Below, piece by piece: positions 1 to 8,954 of a DNA stretch of 64,000 nucleotides. The stretch is from Blastochloris sulfoviridis. Its GTDB lineage: Bacteria > Pseudomonadota > Alphaproteobacteria > Rhizobiales > Xanthobacteraceae. The translations under genes were made by a program, and so were the position numbers. The stretch covers positions 150,568 through 214,567 of the forward strand of contig NZ_VWPL01000003.1 of assembly GCF_008630065.1 (NCBI RefSeq), read 5' to 3'. The notes below the pieces were generated by a model. The model saw only the letters and a program-made list of their open reading frames with translations, had not been told where the DNA came from and did no database searches. The first letter of the stretch is position 1, and each line of letters starts with the position of its first letter.

Positions 1-67
1 CGCCACCCCGAACACCCCCTGAGAGGACTGCGCCCAGATCAACGCCGCTACGATTTAACCGCGCAAC

Positions 68-379
68 TCATTCCTTGCGCAACAGTCCGCCCGGCTCCTC
101 GACCAGACCGGCCAGTGCCGCGGGCAGGTCCGCCGCCTCCACCTGCGACAGCGCCTTCAGGATCTTGGCCGCCTCGGTGCGCCGGCCGGGGCGCATCACC
201 AGGATCACCGTCTCGGCGCCGCCGACGCAACCGGGATCGCCGCAGGCCAGTTCCGTCACCGATACGGTCGCGGCCTCCGGCAGTGCGAGATAGTCGCGCG
301 TCAGCTCGGCGATGCGCCGGGCGGCATCGCGCCCCTCGCCCTCGATGCCGCCGCGTCGGGTGAAGAAGAACCGCGCCAT
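68..379 (-). CDS. Small conserved hypothetical protein with a CGDPGC motif
   Basis: The protein has 103 residues when read from the ATG at 379, giving the start MARFFFTRRGG. A longer reading to 598 only adds Arg-rich sequence without family character, so I reject that start. The centre carries a two-cysteine motif, CGDPGC, followed by a hydrophobic strand (ETVILVM), which suggests a compact fold with a possible metal or redox site. There is no signal peptide or membrane segment. It is divergent from hisZ, with 160 bases between them. I do not recognise a defined function. The reading frame has the strong GC-rich third positions of its neighbours, so I think it is a real gene. Confidence 0.6.
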   Translation of the reverse strand: MARFFFTRRGGIEGEGRDAARRIAELTRDYLALPEAATVSVTELACGDPGCVGGAETVILVMRPGRRTEAAKILKALSQVEAADLPAALAGLVEEPGGLLRKE

Positions 380-539
380 GCTGCCTCGCTCGATCCCCGG
401 ACTCGGCTGCCCGCGCCGGTGCGTAATAGTGTAACAAATCAGCGCCGGCCAGCCGATCCATTCATCGTAAGCCCAGAAGCGCCGTCGCGCCCGTCGCCGG
501 GCTTTGCTAAGAGAGCGGCAAACGGGGCAAAAGACAGGC

Positions 540-1682
540 ATGGACGGTCCGACCACTGCGGCGTCTGCCGGCGAGACGCCGGGACAGGCTCTGCTCACCC
601 AGTTCGAGCGCGCCGGCTACCGCCACGTGGCGCCGGCCATTCTGCAGCCGGCCGACGTGTTCTTCGACCTTGCCGGCGAGGAGATGCGTCGGCGCATCTA
701 CCTCACCACCGACGCGGGCGGGCGCGACTGGTGCCTCCGGCCCGACCTGACCATTCCGGTGTGCCGCGACCACATCGCCACGGGCCGGCTGGCCGAGCCG
801 GTCGGCTACAGCTATCTCGGCCCGGTCTTCCGCTACCGTGGCGACGCACCGGGCGAATTCCTGCAGGCCGGCATCGAATCGCTCGGCCGGCGCGACCGCG
901 AGGCGGCCGACGCCGAGGTGCTGGCGCTGGGCTGCGAGGCGGCCGCCCAGTTCGGGGTGGCCCATCCCCGCATCTCGATCGGCGACCGCAGCCTGTTCGC
1001 CGGCCTGGTCGATGCGCTCGACCTGCCGCCGCAATGGCGCCGCCGCCTGCTGAAGGACTTCAACCGCACCGGCTCGCTGCGCGAGGCGCTCGATCTGCTG
1101 GCGACCCCCGGCCCGACCATGCCCTATGCCGGCGTGCTCGCCGCGCTGGCCGGCCAGGATCCGGCGGCTGCCCGCGAGGTGGTCACCGACCTCCTGTCGA
1201 TCGCCGGCATCAGCACGGTCGGCGGCCGTTCCGCCGGCGAGATCGCCGAGCGCTTCCTCGAACAGGCAGCGCTTGGCGCCACCGGTGCCGTGCCGGCCTC
1301 GGCGCTCGGTGTGATCGAGCAGTTCCTGGAGATTTCGGGCGACCCCGACGAGGCGGCGGACGCGCTGCGCACGCTGGCGCGCGAGGCCGGCATCGACATG
1401 TCGCCCTCCATCGACGCCTTCGAGCAGCGCACCGGCTTCTTCGCCGCCCAGGGGCTCGAAGTGTCGTCCATGCGGTTTTCGACCTCGTTCGGCCGCGGCC
1501 TGGAGTACTACTCCGGCTTCGTGTTCGAATTGCACGACCCCGACAATCCCGAGCCCGGCCCCTTGGTGGCCGGCGGGCGCTATGACGAGCTGTGCACGCT
1601 GCTCGGCAGCCCGGCGCCGGTGGCGGCGGTCGGGCTCGCCTGCTGGATCGATCGACTCACCGCGGCAGGAGGCGTGGCATGA
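540..1682 (+). CDS. hisZ: ATP phosphoribosyltransferase regulatory subunit HisZ
   Basis: HisZ is a catalytically inactive histidyl-tRNA synthetase paralogue that forms a complex with HisG and mediates histidine feedback at the first step of histidine synthesis. The 380-residue protein keeps the class II synthetase scaffold: a motif-2-like [10 protein letters not shown] near residues 65-74 and a C-terminal GGRYDEL motif near residue 345. It lacks a tRNA-synthetase anticodon domain. I use the ATG at 540; a TTG at 504 in the same frame would add 12 residues. The gene overlaps hisG by an ATGA junction, so the two are translationally coupled. hisS, a frequent upstream neighbour in related genomes, is not present in the window. 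Confidence 0.9.
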   Translation: MDGPTTAASAGETPGQALLTQFERAGYRHVAPAILQPADVFFDLAGEEMRRRIYLTTDAGGRDWCLRPDLTIPVCRDHIATGRLAEPVGYSYLGPVFRYRGDAPGEFLQAGIESLGRRDREAADAEVLALGCEAAAQFGVAHPRISIGDRSLFAGLVDALDLPPQWRRRLLKDFNRTGSLREALDLLATPGPTMPYAGVLAALAGQDPAAAREVVTDLLSIAGISTVGGRSAGEIAERFLEQAALGATGAVPASALGVIEQFLEISGDPDEAADALRTLAREAGIDMSPSIDAFEQRTGFFAAQGLEVSSMRFSTSFGRGLEYYSGFVFELHDPDNPEPGPLVAGGRYDELCTLLGSPAPVAAVGLACWIDRLTAAGGVA

Positions 1683-2659
1683 GCAATTCCGCCCCGCTGG
1701 TGCTGGCCGTTCCCTCCAAGGGCCGGCTGCAGGAGAACACCCACGCTTTTTTCGGCCGCGCCGGCATGGCGCTGGTGCAGGCGCGCGGCGCCCGCGACTA
1801 TCGCGGCGCGCTGGCCGGCGTGCCCGGCGTCGAGGTGGCGTATCTATCGGCCTCCGAGATCGCCCGCGAGATCGCCTGCGGCTCGGTGCATTTCGGCGTC
1901 ACCGGCGAGGATCTGGTGCGCGAATCGATCCCCGAGGCGGACTCCCGCGTGGCGATGGTGACGCCGCTCGGCTTCGGCCACGCCAATGTCGTGGCCGCGG
2001 TGCCGCAGGCCTGGATCGACGTCGCCACCATGCACGACCTCGACGACGTCGCCACCGCCTTCCGCGCCCGACATGGGCGCAAGTTGCGCGTCGCCACCAA
2101 GTACGTGAACCTGACCCGGACCTTCTTCGCCGGGCACGGGCTGGTCGACTACCGCATCGTCGAAAGCCTGGGCGCCACCGAGGGCGCGCCGGCCACCGGC
2201 GCCGCCGAGCTGATCGTCGACATCACCACCACCGGCGCGACGCTGGCCGCCAATGCCCTCAAGGTGCTCGACGACGGGGTGATGCTGCGCTCGGAGGCGA
2301 ACCTCGTCGCCTCGCTCACCGCCACCTGGTCGGACGACAACCGCGCCGCCGCCGCCGCCATTCTCGACCGCATCGCCGCCGAGGCGCTGGCGCGCTCGGT
2401 GCGCGAGGTGCGGGCGCGTTTCGCAGCGCTCGACGCCGGCATGGTGGACGAGGCGAAGGCGCGCTTCAAGGTCACCGCGCCGCTCGGCGCGCCGACCTCG
2501 ACCGGCATGGTGACGCTGCACTGCCCGCCCAACACCATCCACGCCCTGGCCGTTTACTTGCGCGAGCGCGGGGCCGAGGCGGTGACGGTGGCGCCGATCG
2601 AGTACGTCTTCACCGCCGGCAACCCGCTGTGGGAGACGCTTCAGGCGCGGCTGGGGTAG
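1679..2659 (+). CDS. hisG: ATP phosphoribosyltransferase catalytic subunit HisG
   Basis: HisG joins ATP and PRPP to form phosphoribosyl-ATP, the committed step of histidine synthesis, in the cytoplasm. The protein has 326 residues, the size seen in alphaproteobacteria that also carry HisZ. It shows the N-terminal VPSKGRL strand-loop at residues 11-17 and the PRPP-binding loop [12 protein letters not shown] at 181-192, where other families usually have D-x-x-STGxT. The ATG overlaps the hisZ stop codon. The TAG stop is also the first bases of a family A repeat element, which separates this gene from the convergent pat-like gene. Confidence 0.93.
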   Translation: MSNSAPLVLAVPSKGRLQENTHAFFGRAGMALVQARGARDYRGALAGVPGVEVAYLSASEIAREIACGSVHFGVTGEDLVRESIPEADSRVAMVTPLGFGHANVVAAVPQAWIDVATMHDLDDVATAFRARHGRKLRVATKYVNLTRTFFAGHGLVDYRIVESLGATEGAPATGAAELIVDITTTGATLAANALKVLDDGVMLRSEANLVASLTATWSDDNRAAAAAILDRIAAEALARSVREVRARFAALDAGMVDEAKARFKVTAPLGAPTSTGMVTLHCPPNTIHALAVYLRERGAEAVTVAPIEYVFTAGNPLWETLQARLG

Positions 2660-2763
2660 AGCATTCTCCGCAAAAGTGGGAACCGGTTTTGCGAAAGAGA
2701 ATGCGACAACTCAAGAACGTGGAGCGTCCGCTTGATCCAATCAGGTCGGCGGACGCTCCAGAG
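2657..2763 (+). repeat. Family A double-hairpin repeat, copy 1, between convergent genes
   Basis: The first hairpin pairs GCATTCTC..CGCAAAA with TTTTGCG..GAGAATGC, and the second pairs GGAGCGTCCGC with GCGGACGCTCC. It fills the gap between the hisG stop codon (TAG is the first triplet of the element) and the stop codon of the opposing gene at 2766. It probably works as a two-way terminator or mRNA 3'-end stabiliser (inference). Confidence 0.85.
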
Positions 2764-2765
2764 CC

Positions 2766-5486
2766 CTACTCCGCCGCCGCGGCGCCGGCCTGATCGATCT
2801 CGAAGGTGACGATCTTCAGGCTGTTGTCCTCGGCGTCGTCATGCACCTCGAAGCCGAGCTTCTGGCACATCGCGATCATGGTGGTGTTCTCGCGCAGCAC
2901 CTGGCCCTTGACGCGCTTGAACCCCTCGTTCTTGGCGTAGTCGATGATCCGCTGCATCAGGAGCCAGCCGAGGCCCCGCCCCTTCAACTCAGAGCGCAGC
3001 AGGATGGCGTATTCGCCGGTCTCGTGGTTCGGGTCGGCGTGCAGGCGCACCACGCCCCACAGCTCGCCGGTGTCCTCGTGGATGGCGGCGAACGCCACCG
3101 CGCGGGCGTAGTCGAGCTGGGTCAGCTTGGCGATGAAGGCGTGGGTGAACTCCTTGATCGGCGCGAAGAAGCGCAGCCGCAGGTCCTCCGCCGTCACCCG
3201 CTTGAGGAAATCGGGATAGAGCTTCTCGTCCTCCGGCCGCACCGGCCGCACCAGGATGCGCGTGCCGTCGCGCAGCACCTCGTTGCGCTCCCACTGCTTC
3301 GGATAGGGGCGGATGGCGAGGCGCGGATTGGAGTAGCCGCGCAGCTTGGGGCAGGGCTCGACGGCGATCTTGGCGTCGAGCACGATGACGCCGCGCTCGT
3401 CGGCGATCAGCGGGTTGAGGTCGATCTCGCGGATCTCGGGGATGTCGGCGGTGAGCTGCGACAGCTTGACCAGCACCAGCGCCACCGCGTTGCGGTCGGC
3501 CGGCGGCTGGCCGCGCCAGCCATTGAGCAATTTGTCGACCTTGGTCTCGGCCATCAGTTCGAAGGCGAGCTTCATGTCGAGCGGCGGCAGCGCTAAGGCC
3601 TTGTCGTCGAACAGCTCGACCGCGGTGCCGCCGCGGCCGAACACCACCACCGGGCCGAACACCGGATCGTCGGTGATGCCGGCGATCAGTTCGAGCCCAT
3701 AGGGCCGGTTGACCATCGGCTGCACCACGACGCCGTCGATGCGCGCGTCCGGACGCAGCTTGGCCACCCGCGCCAGCATGCCGTAGGCGGCATCCTCCAC
3801 CGCGTCGGCGGAGGTCAGGCCGAGCCGGACGCCGCCGACGTCGCTCTTGTGCGGCAGGTCTTCCGACAGCACCTTGATGACGCAGCCACCGCTGACCGGC
3901 AGCAGCCGTTCGGCGGCGATGCGCGCCTTGGCCGGCGTCTTCGCCACCTCGGCGGCGGCGCAGGGGATGCGATAGGCCTCCAGCACCCGCGCCACCGATT
4001 CGGGATCGAGCCAGCGCCGGCCGGCGGCGAGCCCGCTGGCGACGGCGGCGCGGGCGGCGGCCACGTCCGGCTCGAACTCCTCGGGCAGCGAGGGCGGCGT
4101 CTCGATCGCCGCCTCCTGGGCCTGCGAGTAGCGCACCACATGCATGAAGCCGTCGACGGCATCGTGCGGCGTCACATGGAGCGGGATCTTGGCGGCCTCG
4201 AAAATGTCGTGCAGCTCGCCATTCTGGCCGAGCCAGGCGGCGAGCACCGGCTTCGGCCGGTACGAGGTCTTGCGGTGCTGCTCCACGGCGCCAACCACCG
4301 CGGAAGCGGCCTCCTTGGCGTCGGCAAGTGCGGTCGGCGCGCTCATCATCAGCACCGCGTCCACCCCGGGATCGGCCAGCAGCGCCTCGAGGCTGCCGCG
4401 GTAGCGTGCCCCGCCGCCGCCGGCGCCGAGATCGACCGGATTGCTGCGCGAGGCCCGCTCCGACAGCACGCTGCCGAGCCGCTCCAGCGTCGCCGGTGCC
4501 AGCGTCGCCGGCACGCCGCCGCGCTCCACCAGCCGGTCGAGCGCCAGGATCGCCGGCCCCACGCCGTTCGAGGCGACGGCGAGGCGGCGCCCCTGGAACG
4601 GCTTCAGCCGCGACAGCGTCTCGGCTGCATCGAACATCTCGCCGAGATCGCGCACCCGGAGCAGGCCGGCGCGCCGGAAGGCGGCGTCATAGACCGCGTC
4701 GGCGCCGGCAAGCGAGCCGGCATGCGAGGAGCGGCGCACGGAATCGTGCGACAGGCCGGGCTTGATCACCACCACCGGCTTGGAGCGTGCCGCCGCCCGC
4801 GCCGCCGACATGAACTTGGCGGCATCCTGGATCGCCTCGACATAGAGCAGGATGGCGCGGGTCTTGTAGTCGAGCGCGAACCAGTCGAGCAGGTCGGAGA
4901 AATCGACGTCGGCCATGTCGCCGGTCGCGACCACCGCCGAGAAGCCGATATTGTGGCGGTTGGCCCAGTCGACGATGGTGGTGATCACCGACCCCGACTG
5001 CGACACCAGCGCCAGGTCGCCGGCCTCCATGGGGGCCGCGCCGATCGAGGCGTCGAGCTTGGCGCGCGGCACGGTGACGCCGATCGAATCCGGCCCGATG
5101 ATGCGCATGCCGAAGGGACGGGCGATCCGGATCACCTCCTCGCGCAGCCGGGCCACGCCCTCCGGCCCGCCATCGGCGCCTGTGGTGATGATGACGCAGC
5201 CCTTGGTGCCCCGCTCGGCGAACTGGCGGACGAGATCGGGCACGGTCGGCAGCGGCGTGGCGATGACGGCGAGATCGGTCTTTTCGGGCAGGTCGGCCAC
5301 CGATGCGTGGCACGCCAGCCCGTCTATCTCCGCATAGTTCGGATTGACCAGCGACAGCCGGCCGGCGAAGCCGGCGCGTCGCAGATTGTTCAGCACCACG
5401 TGGCCGACCGAGTGCGGCTGCGGGCTCGCACCCGCCAGCACGACGGACTTCGGCGCGAACAGCGTATCGAGTCGGTAGATGCTCAT
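2766..5486 (-). CDS. pat: Pat-type protein: NDP-forming acyl-CoA synthetase domain fused to a GNAT acetyltransferase
   Basis: The protein has 906 residues from the ATG at 5486 (MSIYRLDTLFAPKSVV). Residues 1-100 form a CoA-binding Rossmann domain, followed by succinyl-CoA-synthetase-like domains and an ATP-grasp region near 480-710. The C-terminus (about 735-900) is a GNAT domain with the acetyl-CoA loop RGLGWLLMQ. This is the domain order of type I Pat/YfiQ enzymes, which acetylate and inactivate AMP-forming acetyl-CoA synthetase; in Rhodopseudomonas and Salmonella the synthetase-like part is not catalytic. It could instead be an active ADP-forming acetate-CoA ligase. The C-terminus ends in an alanine run. 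An upstream extension to 5696 lacks family character. Confidence 0.85.
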   Translation of the reverse strand: MSIYRLDTLFAPKSVVLAGASPQPHSVGHVVLNNLRRAGFAGRLSLVNPNYAEIDGLACHASVADLPEKTDLAVIATPLPTVPDLVRQFAERGTKGCVIITTGADGGPEGVARLREEVIRIARPFGMRIIGPDSIGVTVPRAKLDASIGAAPMEAGDLALVSQSGSVITTIVDWANRHNIGFSAVVATGDMADVDFSDLLDWFALDYKTRAILLYVEAIQDAAKFMSAARAAARSKPVVVIKPGLSHDSVRRSSHAGSLAGADAVYDAAFRRAGLLRVRDLGEMFDAAETLSRLKPFQGRRLAVASNGVGPAILALDRLVERGGVPATLAPATLERLGSVLSERASRSNPVDLGAGGGGARYRGSLEALLADPGVDAVLMMSAPTALADAKEAASAVVGAVEQHRKTSYRPKPVLAAWLGQNGELHDIFEAAKIPLHVTPHDAVDGFMHVVRYSQAQEAAIETPPSLPEEFEPDVAAARAAVASGLAAGRRWLDPESVARVLEAYRIPCAAAEVAKTPAKARIAAERLLPVSGGCVIKVLSEDLPHKSDVGGVRLGLTSADAVEDAAYGMLARVAKLRPDARIDGVVVQPMVNRPYGLELIAGITDDPVFGPVVVFGRGGTAVELFDDKALALPPLDMKLAFELMAETKVDKLLNGWRGQPPADRNAVALVLVKLSQLTADIPEIREIDLNPLIADERGVIVLDAKIAVEPCPKLRGYSNPRLAIRPYPKQWERNEVLRDGTRILVRPVRPEDEKLYPDFLKRVTAEDLRLRFFAPIKEFTHAFIAKLTQLDYARAVAFAAIHEDTGELWGVVRLHADPNHETGEYAILLRSELKGRGLGWLLMQRIIDYAKNEGFKRVKGQVLRENTTMIAMCQKLGFEVHDDAEDNSLKIVTFEIDQAGAAAAE

Positions 5487-5663
5487 TGCCTGCCCATCGT
5501 TCGGGCGCGCATCGCGCGCACCAGGGTTCTGGTCCGGTGGCCCGATCCTGACATCCGCATCCGCGGACATCCGGTCAGCTCGGCCCACAGTACATTGAAT
5601 CTGTGGATGAAATTCTTCCGACTCTCGGGTGTCGGACGTCGGATTTCGTCCACCTGAGCGCCC

Positions 5664-5754
5664 GCCGATCCGACGACGCCAGATCGGACGCTCCAACTTG
5701 CTGCGTTATCACATTCTCTCAGGCAAAACCGGTTCCCAAGTCTGCGGAGGATGT
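5664..5754 (-). repeat. Family A repeat, inverted copy
   Basis: On the minus strand this reads as a degenerate family A element: an ACATCCTCCGC arm, then GGGAACCGG and TTTTGCC, then GAGAATGT, followed by the second hairpin around GAGCGTCC..GGATCGG. It lies directly upstream of the pat-like gene in that gene's transcription direction. Confidence 0.7.
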
Positions 5755-5779
5755 CCGAAGCTCGCGTTCTGATACGAAC

Positions 5780-5906
5780 TGATACGAAGTCCGGCTGATC
5801 AAGCCGGAGCTTCGTATTCCGCTCGCCGAAAATCCCGTTTTCGAACACGGATTTCTCGGCGAGATCGTTTCCGGTATCCCGAAGAGAACAACCCGAAACC
5901 GTATGA
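5780..5906 (+). repeat. Family B mosaic palindrome, copy 1
   Basis: It shows the four family B blocks in order: the hairpin CCGGCTGATCAAGCCGG, the arm CGCCGAAAATCCCG, its partner GGATTTCTCGGCGA, and the closing GTTTCCGGTATCCCGAAG with CGAAACCGTATG. The outer ends pair as GATACG and CGTATG. Confidence 0.8.
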
Positions 5907-6242
5907 CGCACATACGTTCAAGAAGACCGGCCCCCACCAAGCATGGAAAACGCTCGACTGGATGAAGGCCGCCACTTGGTACCCGTATATCTGGGAAATG
6001 ACACCAGCGGACTCACCTGCGTGGGGTCAAACCGATCCAGACATCTGCGGATGCCGATGGCGGCCGGGCCGGTCCCGCGCCCGCCGCCCCGCGGCGGGAC
6101 GCCCCAAGCCGTTGGCCTGTCCCGCGAAAGCTGGTCCCTCGCGCCAAATCGCCTGCTGCGAAGCCGAAACCTCGGGCAACCCGGCCAAGCACGCCGGCAC
6201 CTCGCGGATCCGCCACGAGGCGCTGGCGTGCGGAAGAGACGG

Positions 6243-7070
6243 TCAGTGCGACAGCAGCACCGGCAGCGTCATGGCGTCGAGGATGCCGCGCGTCGCCCCG
6301 CCCAGCACGAATTCGCGCAGCCGCGAGTGGCCATAGCCGCCCATCACCAGGAAATCGGCCCCCGAATCGGCGGCGTAGGACAGGAGCGTCTCGCCGATGC
6401 CGCCGGCCTCGGAAATGCGCTTGACCTCCACCTTGATGTCATGCCGGGCCAGATGCTGGGCGACGTCGGCGCCCTGCACCTCGCCGGCCTTGGGCCGCTC
6501 GCCGGAGACCATCACCACCTCGACCCGCGTGGCCTTGGTCAGGAAGGGCAGCGAATCGGCGCAGGCCCGCGCCGCCTGGCGGCTGCCGTCCCAGGCCACC
6601 ACCACCCGCTCCAGCGTGATCCCGGCGGTCTGCACATAGGGCACCACCAGCACCGGGCGCCCTGCCTCGAACAGCGCACCCTCGACCACCAGATCCTCGG
6701 CGCCGAGCGAATCGGGCTCGGCCTGGGTGACGATCGACAGGTCGAACAGCCGGGCGAGGCGGCCGAACACGTCGCCCGACACGGGAACGCCGGCATCAAG
6801 GATCCGGGTTCCGCCGTGCAGGTCGGCCAGCCGCAGGCCCTCCTGGAACCGCGCCGCGGGCGCCGCGGCGGCCTTCACGCTCTGCTGCTTCTGGGCGGCG
6901 ATCAGCTCGGCCGGAATGGTGCCGAATACGCTCGGCGGAATGACCGGCTCGTAGGCGAAGGCCACTCCGGTGAGCGAAGCGCCGAACAGCGCCGCCACCG
7001 AAAGGGAGAAGTCGGCTCCCGGGTCGCGGCGCTCTCCGGGCGAAAGATGCACGAGGATATCCTTGATCAT
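6243..7070 (-). CDS. Universal stress protein, tandem UspA domains
   Basis: The protein has 275 residues, long enough for two fused Usp domains, starting at the ATG 7070 (MIKDILVHLSPGE). The second domain keeps the ATP-binding loop of the family, MGGYGHSRLREFVLGGAT near residues 243-260, which fits the G-2x-G-9x-G pattern. The first domain is degenerate at that site. Such proteins are cytoplasmic and are linked to starvation, oxygen limitation and oxidative stress; the specific role is not visible here. It is monocistronic, with a family A repeat immediately upstream and the repeat-rich gap downstream. Confidence 0.85.
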   Translation of the reverse strand: MIKDILVHLSPGERRDPGADFSLSVAALFGASLTGVAFAYEPVIPPSVFGTIPAELIAAQKQQSVKAAAAPAARFQEGLRLADLHGGTRILDAGVPVSGDVFGRLARLFDLSIVTQAEPDSLGAEDLVVEGALFEAGRPVLVVPYVQTAGITLERVVVAWDGSRQAARACADSLPFLTKATRVEVVMVSGERPKAGEVQGADVAQHLARHDIKVEVKRISEAGGIGETLLSYAADSGADFLVMGGYGHSRLREFVLGGATRGILDAMTLPVLLSH

Positions 7071-7116
7071 GGCAGGCCTCGCTGTCCGACGCGACGATGC
7101 AATCGCACGATAAAGT

Positions 7117-7222
7117 CTAGAGCATTCTCCGCAAAAGTGGGAACCGGTTTTGCGGAAGAGAATGCGACAACTCAATAACTTGGAGCGTCCGCCTGGTTCA
7201 ACGAGATCGGCGGATGCTCTAG
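7117..7222 (+). repeat. Family A repeat, copy upstream of the usp gene
   Basis: Full-length and well conserved: CTAGAGCATTCTCCGC at the left end, GGATGCTCTAG at the right end, with both hairpins intact. It lies within 50 bases of the start codon of the universal stress gene, on its promoter side. Confidence 0.9.
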
Positions 7223-7247
7223 CGCGGCCCGCCCCGCAGGAACACCT

Positions 7248-7354
7248 CATACGACATCCGGCCGATCAAGCCGGAGCCTCACATTCGGCTCAGCGAAAAT
7301 TCCCCCTTCGGAACAAGGGTTTTCGGCAAGCCTGGCTATCGGCAAACCTGTATC
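7248..7354 (+). repeat. Family B repeat, degenerate copy
   Basis: The first block CCGGCCGATCAAGCCGG is intact. The AGCGAAAATTCCCCC and GGGTTTTCGGCAAG arms are recognisable, while the closing block has decayed. Confidence 0.6.
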
Positions 7355-7430
7355 CAGGTGGTCCGCGCGCGATTTCGGGCCCCGCCGTCACCGGCACAGG
7401 CTGTGCAGTCGCGCGATCAGGCCGGGGGGG

Positions 7431-7580
7431 GGAGAAAAAGACACGTCGCGGCCGTTCCGGGGGAGAACGGCCGCGACGACAGTTTCGTCACCGCCCGGAG
7501 GAGGAGCGGCGGAATCCCCGGAACCTGGCCGTGAGGGGGGTCGGCCAACGTCCTGTCCCGGCATTCACGCGAGCTTACGA
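7431..7580 (-). ncRNA. Candidate trans-acting sRNA with an anti-Shine-Dalgarno loop and terminator
   Basis: On the minus strand a 13-bp perfect hairpin (GTCGCGGCCGTTC pairing with GAACGGCCGCGAC, about 7446-7478) is followed by GTGTCTTTTT, which is a plausible intrinsic terminator, yet no minus-strand gene ends here. Just upstream in the same strand, near 7495-7515, a short stem CCGCC/GGCGG presents the loop GCTCCTCCTCCG. CU-rich anti-Shine-Dalgarno loops of this kind are typical of several alphaproteobacterial Hfq-dependent sRNA families. I could not identify a promoter, so the 5' end is a guess. Confidence 0.4.
7435..7478 (-). terminator. Intrinsic terminator on the minus strand without an upstream gene
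   Basis: A 13-bp GC-rich stem with a seven-base C-rich loop is followed by a T-tract that begins about five bases after the stem. The five-base gap is longer than usual and lowers confidence. It is the basis for the candidate sRNA. Confidence 0.5.
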
Positions 7581-7931
7581 ACGGTCCGCCTGGCCGGATC
7601 ACCCGGCCCTGCCGCATTCACGCGGACGTGAAGTGAGCCGGCCATCGAAATGGCGGCAGGCCCAGGCAAGACCGCCGGCAGAGCGGGCTGCGAGCCCGAC
7701 AGGCCACGGCACCGGACAGAGCAGGCCCGCCACGCCGGATGTGCCTGCCCAAGGCTGCCGCCCGCCGCATCAAAACGAAATCCGGCCCCGCGGGCTGACA
7801 TTGCGTCGCGGCCGCCCTTAATCCTCTCGTCAAACAGGGATTTCCGGCCAAACCGTTTCCGCTGCCGGCGAACTGGCCACCCGGAAACCATGTGATAAGG
7901 TCGCCCCGCCGTCCGGTGAACACCCAAGATC

Positions 7932-8954
7932 ATGTCAACAGTACCCGCCCCGAACACCGCCTCCGCCGCCGAGGCGGGTCTTTCGATCGTCGTCCCGGTC
8001 TACAACGAAGCCGCCAACCTGCCGGCGCTGCATGCCCGCCTTGCGGCGTTGGCCGCCGGATTTGCCGCAAAGCGCGGCCTGGCGGTCGAGATCGTCTATG
8101 TCGACGACGGCTCGCGCGACGCCTCGCTCGCCGTGCTGCGCGGCCTGCCCAATGACGGCGTCGACCTCCAGGTGGTGTCGTTCTCGCGCAATTTCGGCAA
8201 GGAGGCGGCGCTGGTCGCCGGCCTCGACCATGCCAGCAAGGGTGCGGTGCTGTTCATGGACGCCGACGGTCAGCACCCGCCGGACATGGTGGAGCATCTG
8301 GTGTCGCTGTGGCTCGACGACGGCTACGACGTCGCCTTCACTGCCAAGGCGCACCGGCGCAACGAACCGGCGCTGCGGCGCCTGTTCGTGCGCACCTTCT
8401 ACGCCCTGCTGAACTGGGGCGCGCGCCACCAGATCCCCCCCGACGCCGGCGATTTCCGTCTGCTGTCGCCGCGCGCCGCCGCCGCACTGCGCCAGCTTCC
8501 CGAACGCAACCGCTTCTTCAAGGGCTTGTCGAGCTGGATCGGCTTTCGGCAGATCTGCGTGCCCTACGAGCCGGCCGAGCGCATCCACGGCGTCTCGAGC
8601 TGGAGTTTCCAGTCGCTGGTCGGCCTGTCGATCGAGGGGCTGACGTCGTTTTCGGTGGCGCCGCTGCGCGTCGCCAGCGTGTTCGGCTTCGCCATGGCCG
8701 GCGGCGCGTTTGTCTTCGGCCTGTGGATCATCCTGGAAAAGCTGATCTGGGACATTGCGGTTCCCGGCTATGCTTCGCTTATGGTGGCCATCATCATCAT
8801 CGGCGGGGTGCAGCTCATCGTGATCGGCGTGATGGGCGAGTACATCGGCAAGATCCTCTCCGAGCTGAAGGCCCGCCCGATCTATTTCATCGCCGAGCGC
8901 GAGGTGCGCCAGGCCGCGCCCGGTGCCAGGACACCGCCCGGAGCCGACGCATGA
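7932..8954 (+). CDS. Family 2 glycosyltransferase, DPM1/GtrB-like, membrane-anchored
   Basis: The protein has 340 residues. An N-terminal GT-A domain shows IVVPVYNEA (19-27), VDDGS (57-61) and the DADGQ metal-binding motif (110-114). Two C-terminal transmembrane segments at about 240-262 and 275-300 match polyprenyl-phosphate sugar transferases of the GtrB/ArnC type. It probably transfers a sugar from a nucleotide donor to undecaprenyl phosphate at the inner membrane; the sugar cannot be read from sequence. Its TGA overlaps the ATG of the following YdjC-family gene, so the two are translationally coupled, which suggests one glycolipid-modifying pathway. Confidence 0.85.
   Translation: MSTVPAPNTASAAEAGLSIVVPVYNEAANLPALHARLAALAAGFAAKRGLAVEIVYVDDGSRDASLAVLRGLPNDGVDLQVVSFSRNFGKEAALVAGLDHASKGAVLFMDADGQHPPDMVEHLVSLWLDDGYDVAFTAKAHRRNEPALRRLFVRTFYALLNWGARHQIPPDAGDFRLLSPRAAAALRQLPERNRFFKGLSSWIGFRQICVPYEPAERIHGVSSWSFQSLVGLSIEGLTSFSVAPLRVASVFGFAMAGGAFVFGLWIILEKLIWDIAVPGYASLMVAIIIIGGVQLIVIGVMGEYIGKILSELKARPIYFIAEREVRQAAPGARTPPGADA

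Larger units (their letters stand above)
5487..6242. other. Gene-free stretch with repeats A and B
   Basis: This 756-base gap holds an inverted family A copy (about 5664-5754) and a family B copy (5780-5906). From 5907 to 6242 I see no convincing gene, RNA or terminator. The long open frame across it on the + strand is the antisense shadow of the universal stress gene. Confidence 0.6.
7071..7931. other. Gene-free stretch with repeats A and B and a candidate sRNA
   Basis: This 861-base gap holds a family A copy (7117-7222), a degenerate family B copy (7248-7354) and a minus-strand hairpin with T-tract at 7435-7475. A direct repeat, CATTCACGCG, occurs at about 7562 and 7615. The open frame 7150-7821 has no family character and runs through repeats, so I do not call it a gene. 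Confidence 0.6.

Noticed and set aside
5943..7178. 411-residue + strand frame opposite the universal stress gene
   Set aside because: Shadow of the Usp gene; residues are His/Gly/Arg-rich, typical for antisense of GC-rich coding DNA.
7150..7821. A 223-residue + strand frame after the usp gene
   Set aside because: It begins inside a family A element and runs through a family B element and the candidate sRNA terminator; composition is Arg/Pro-rich noise.
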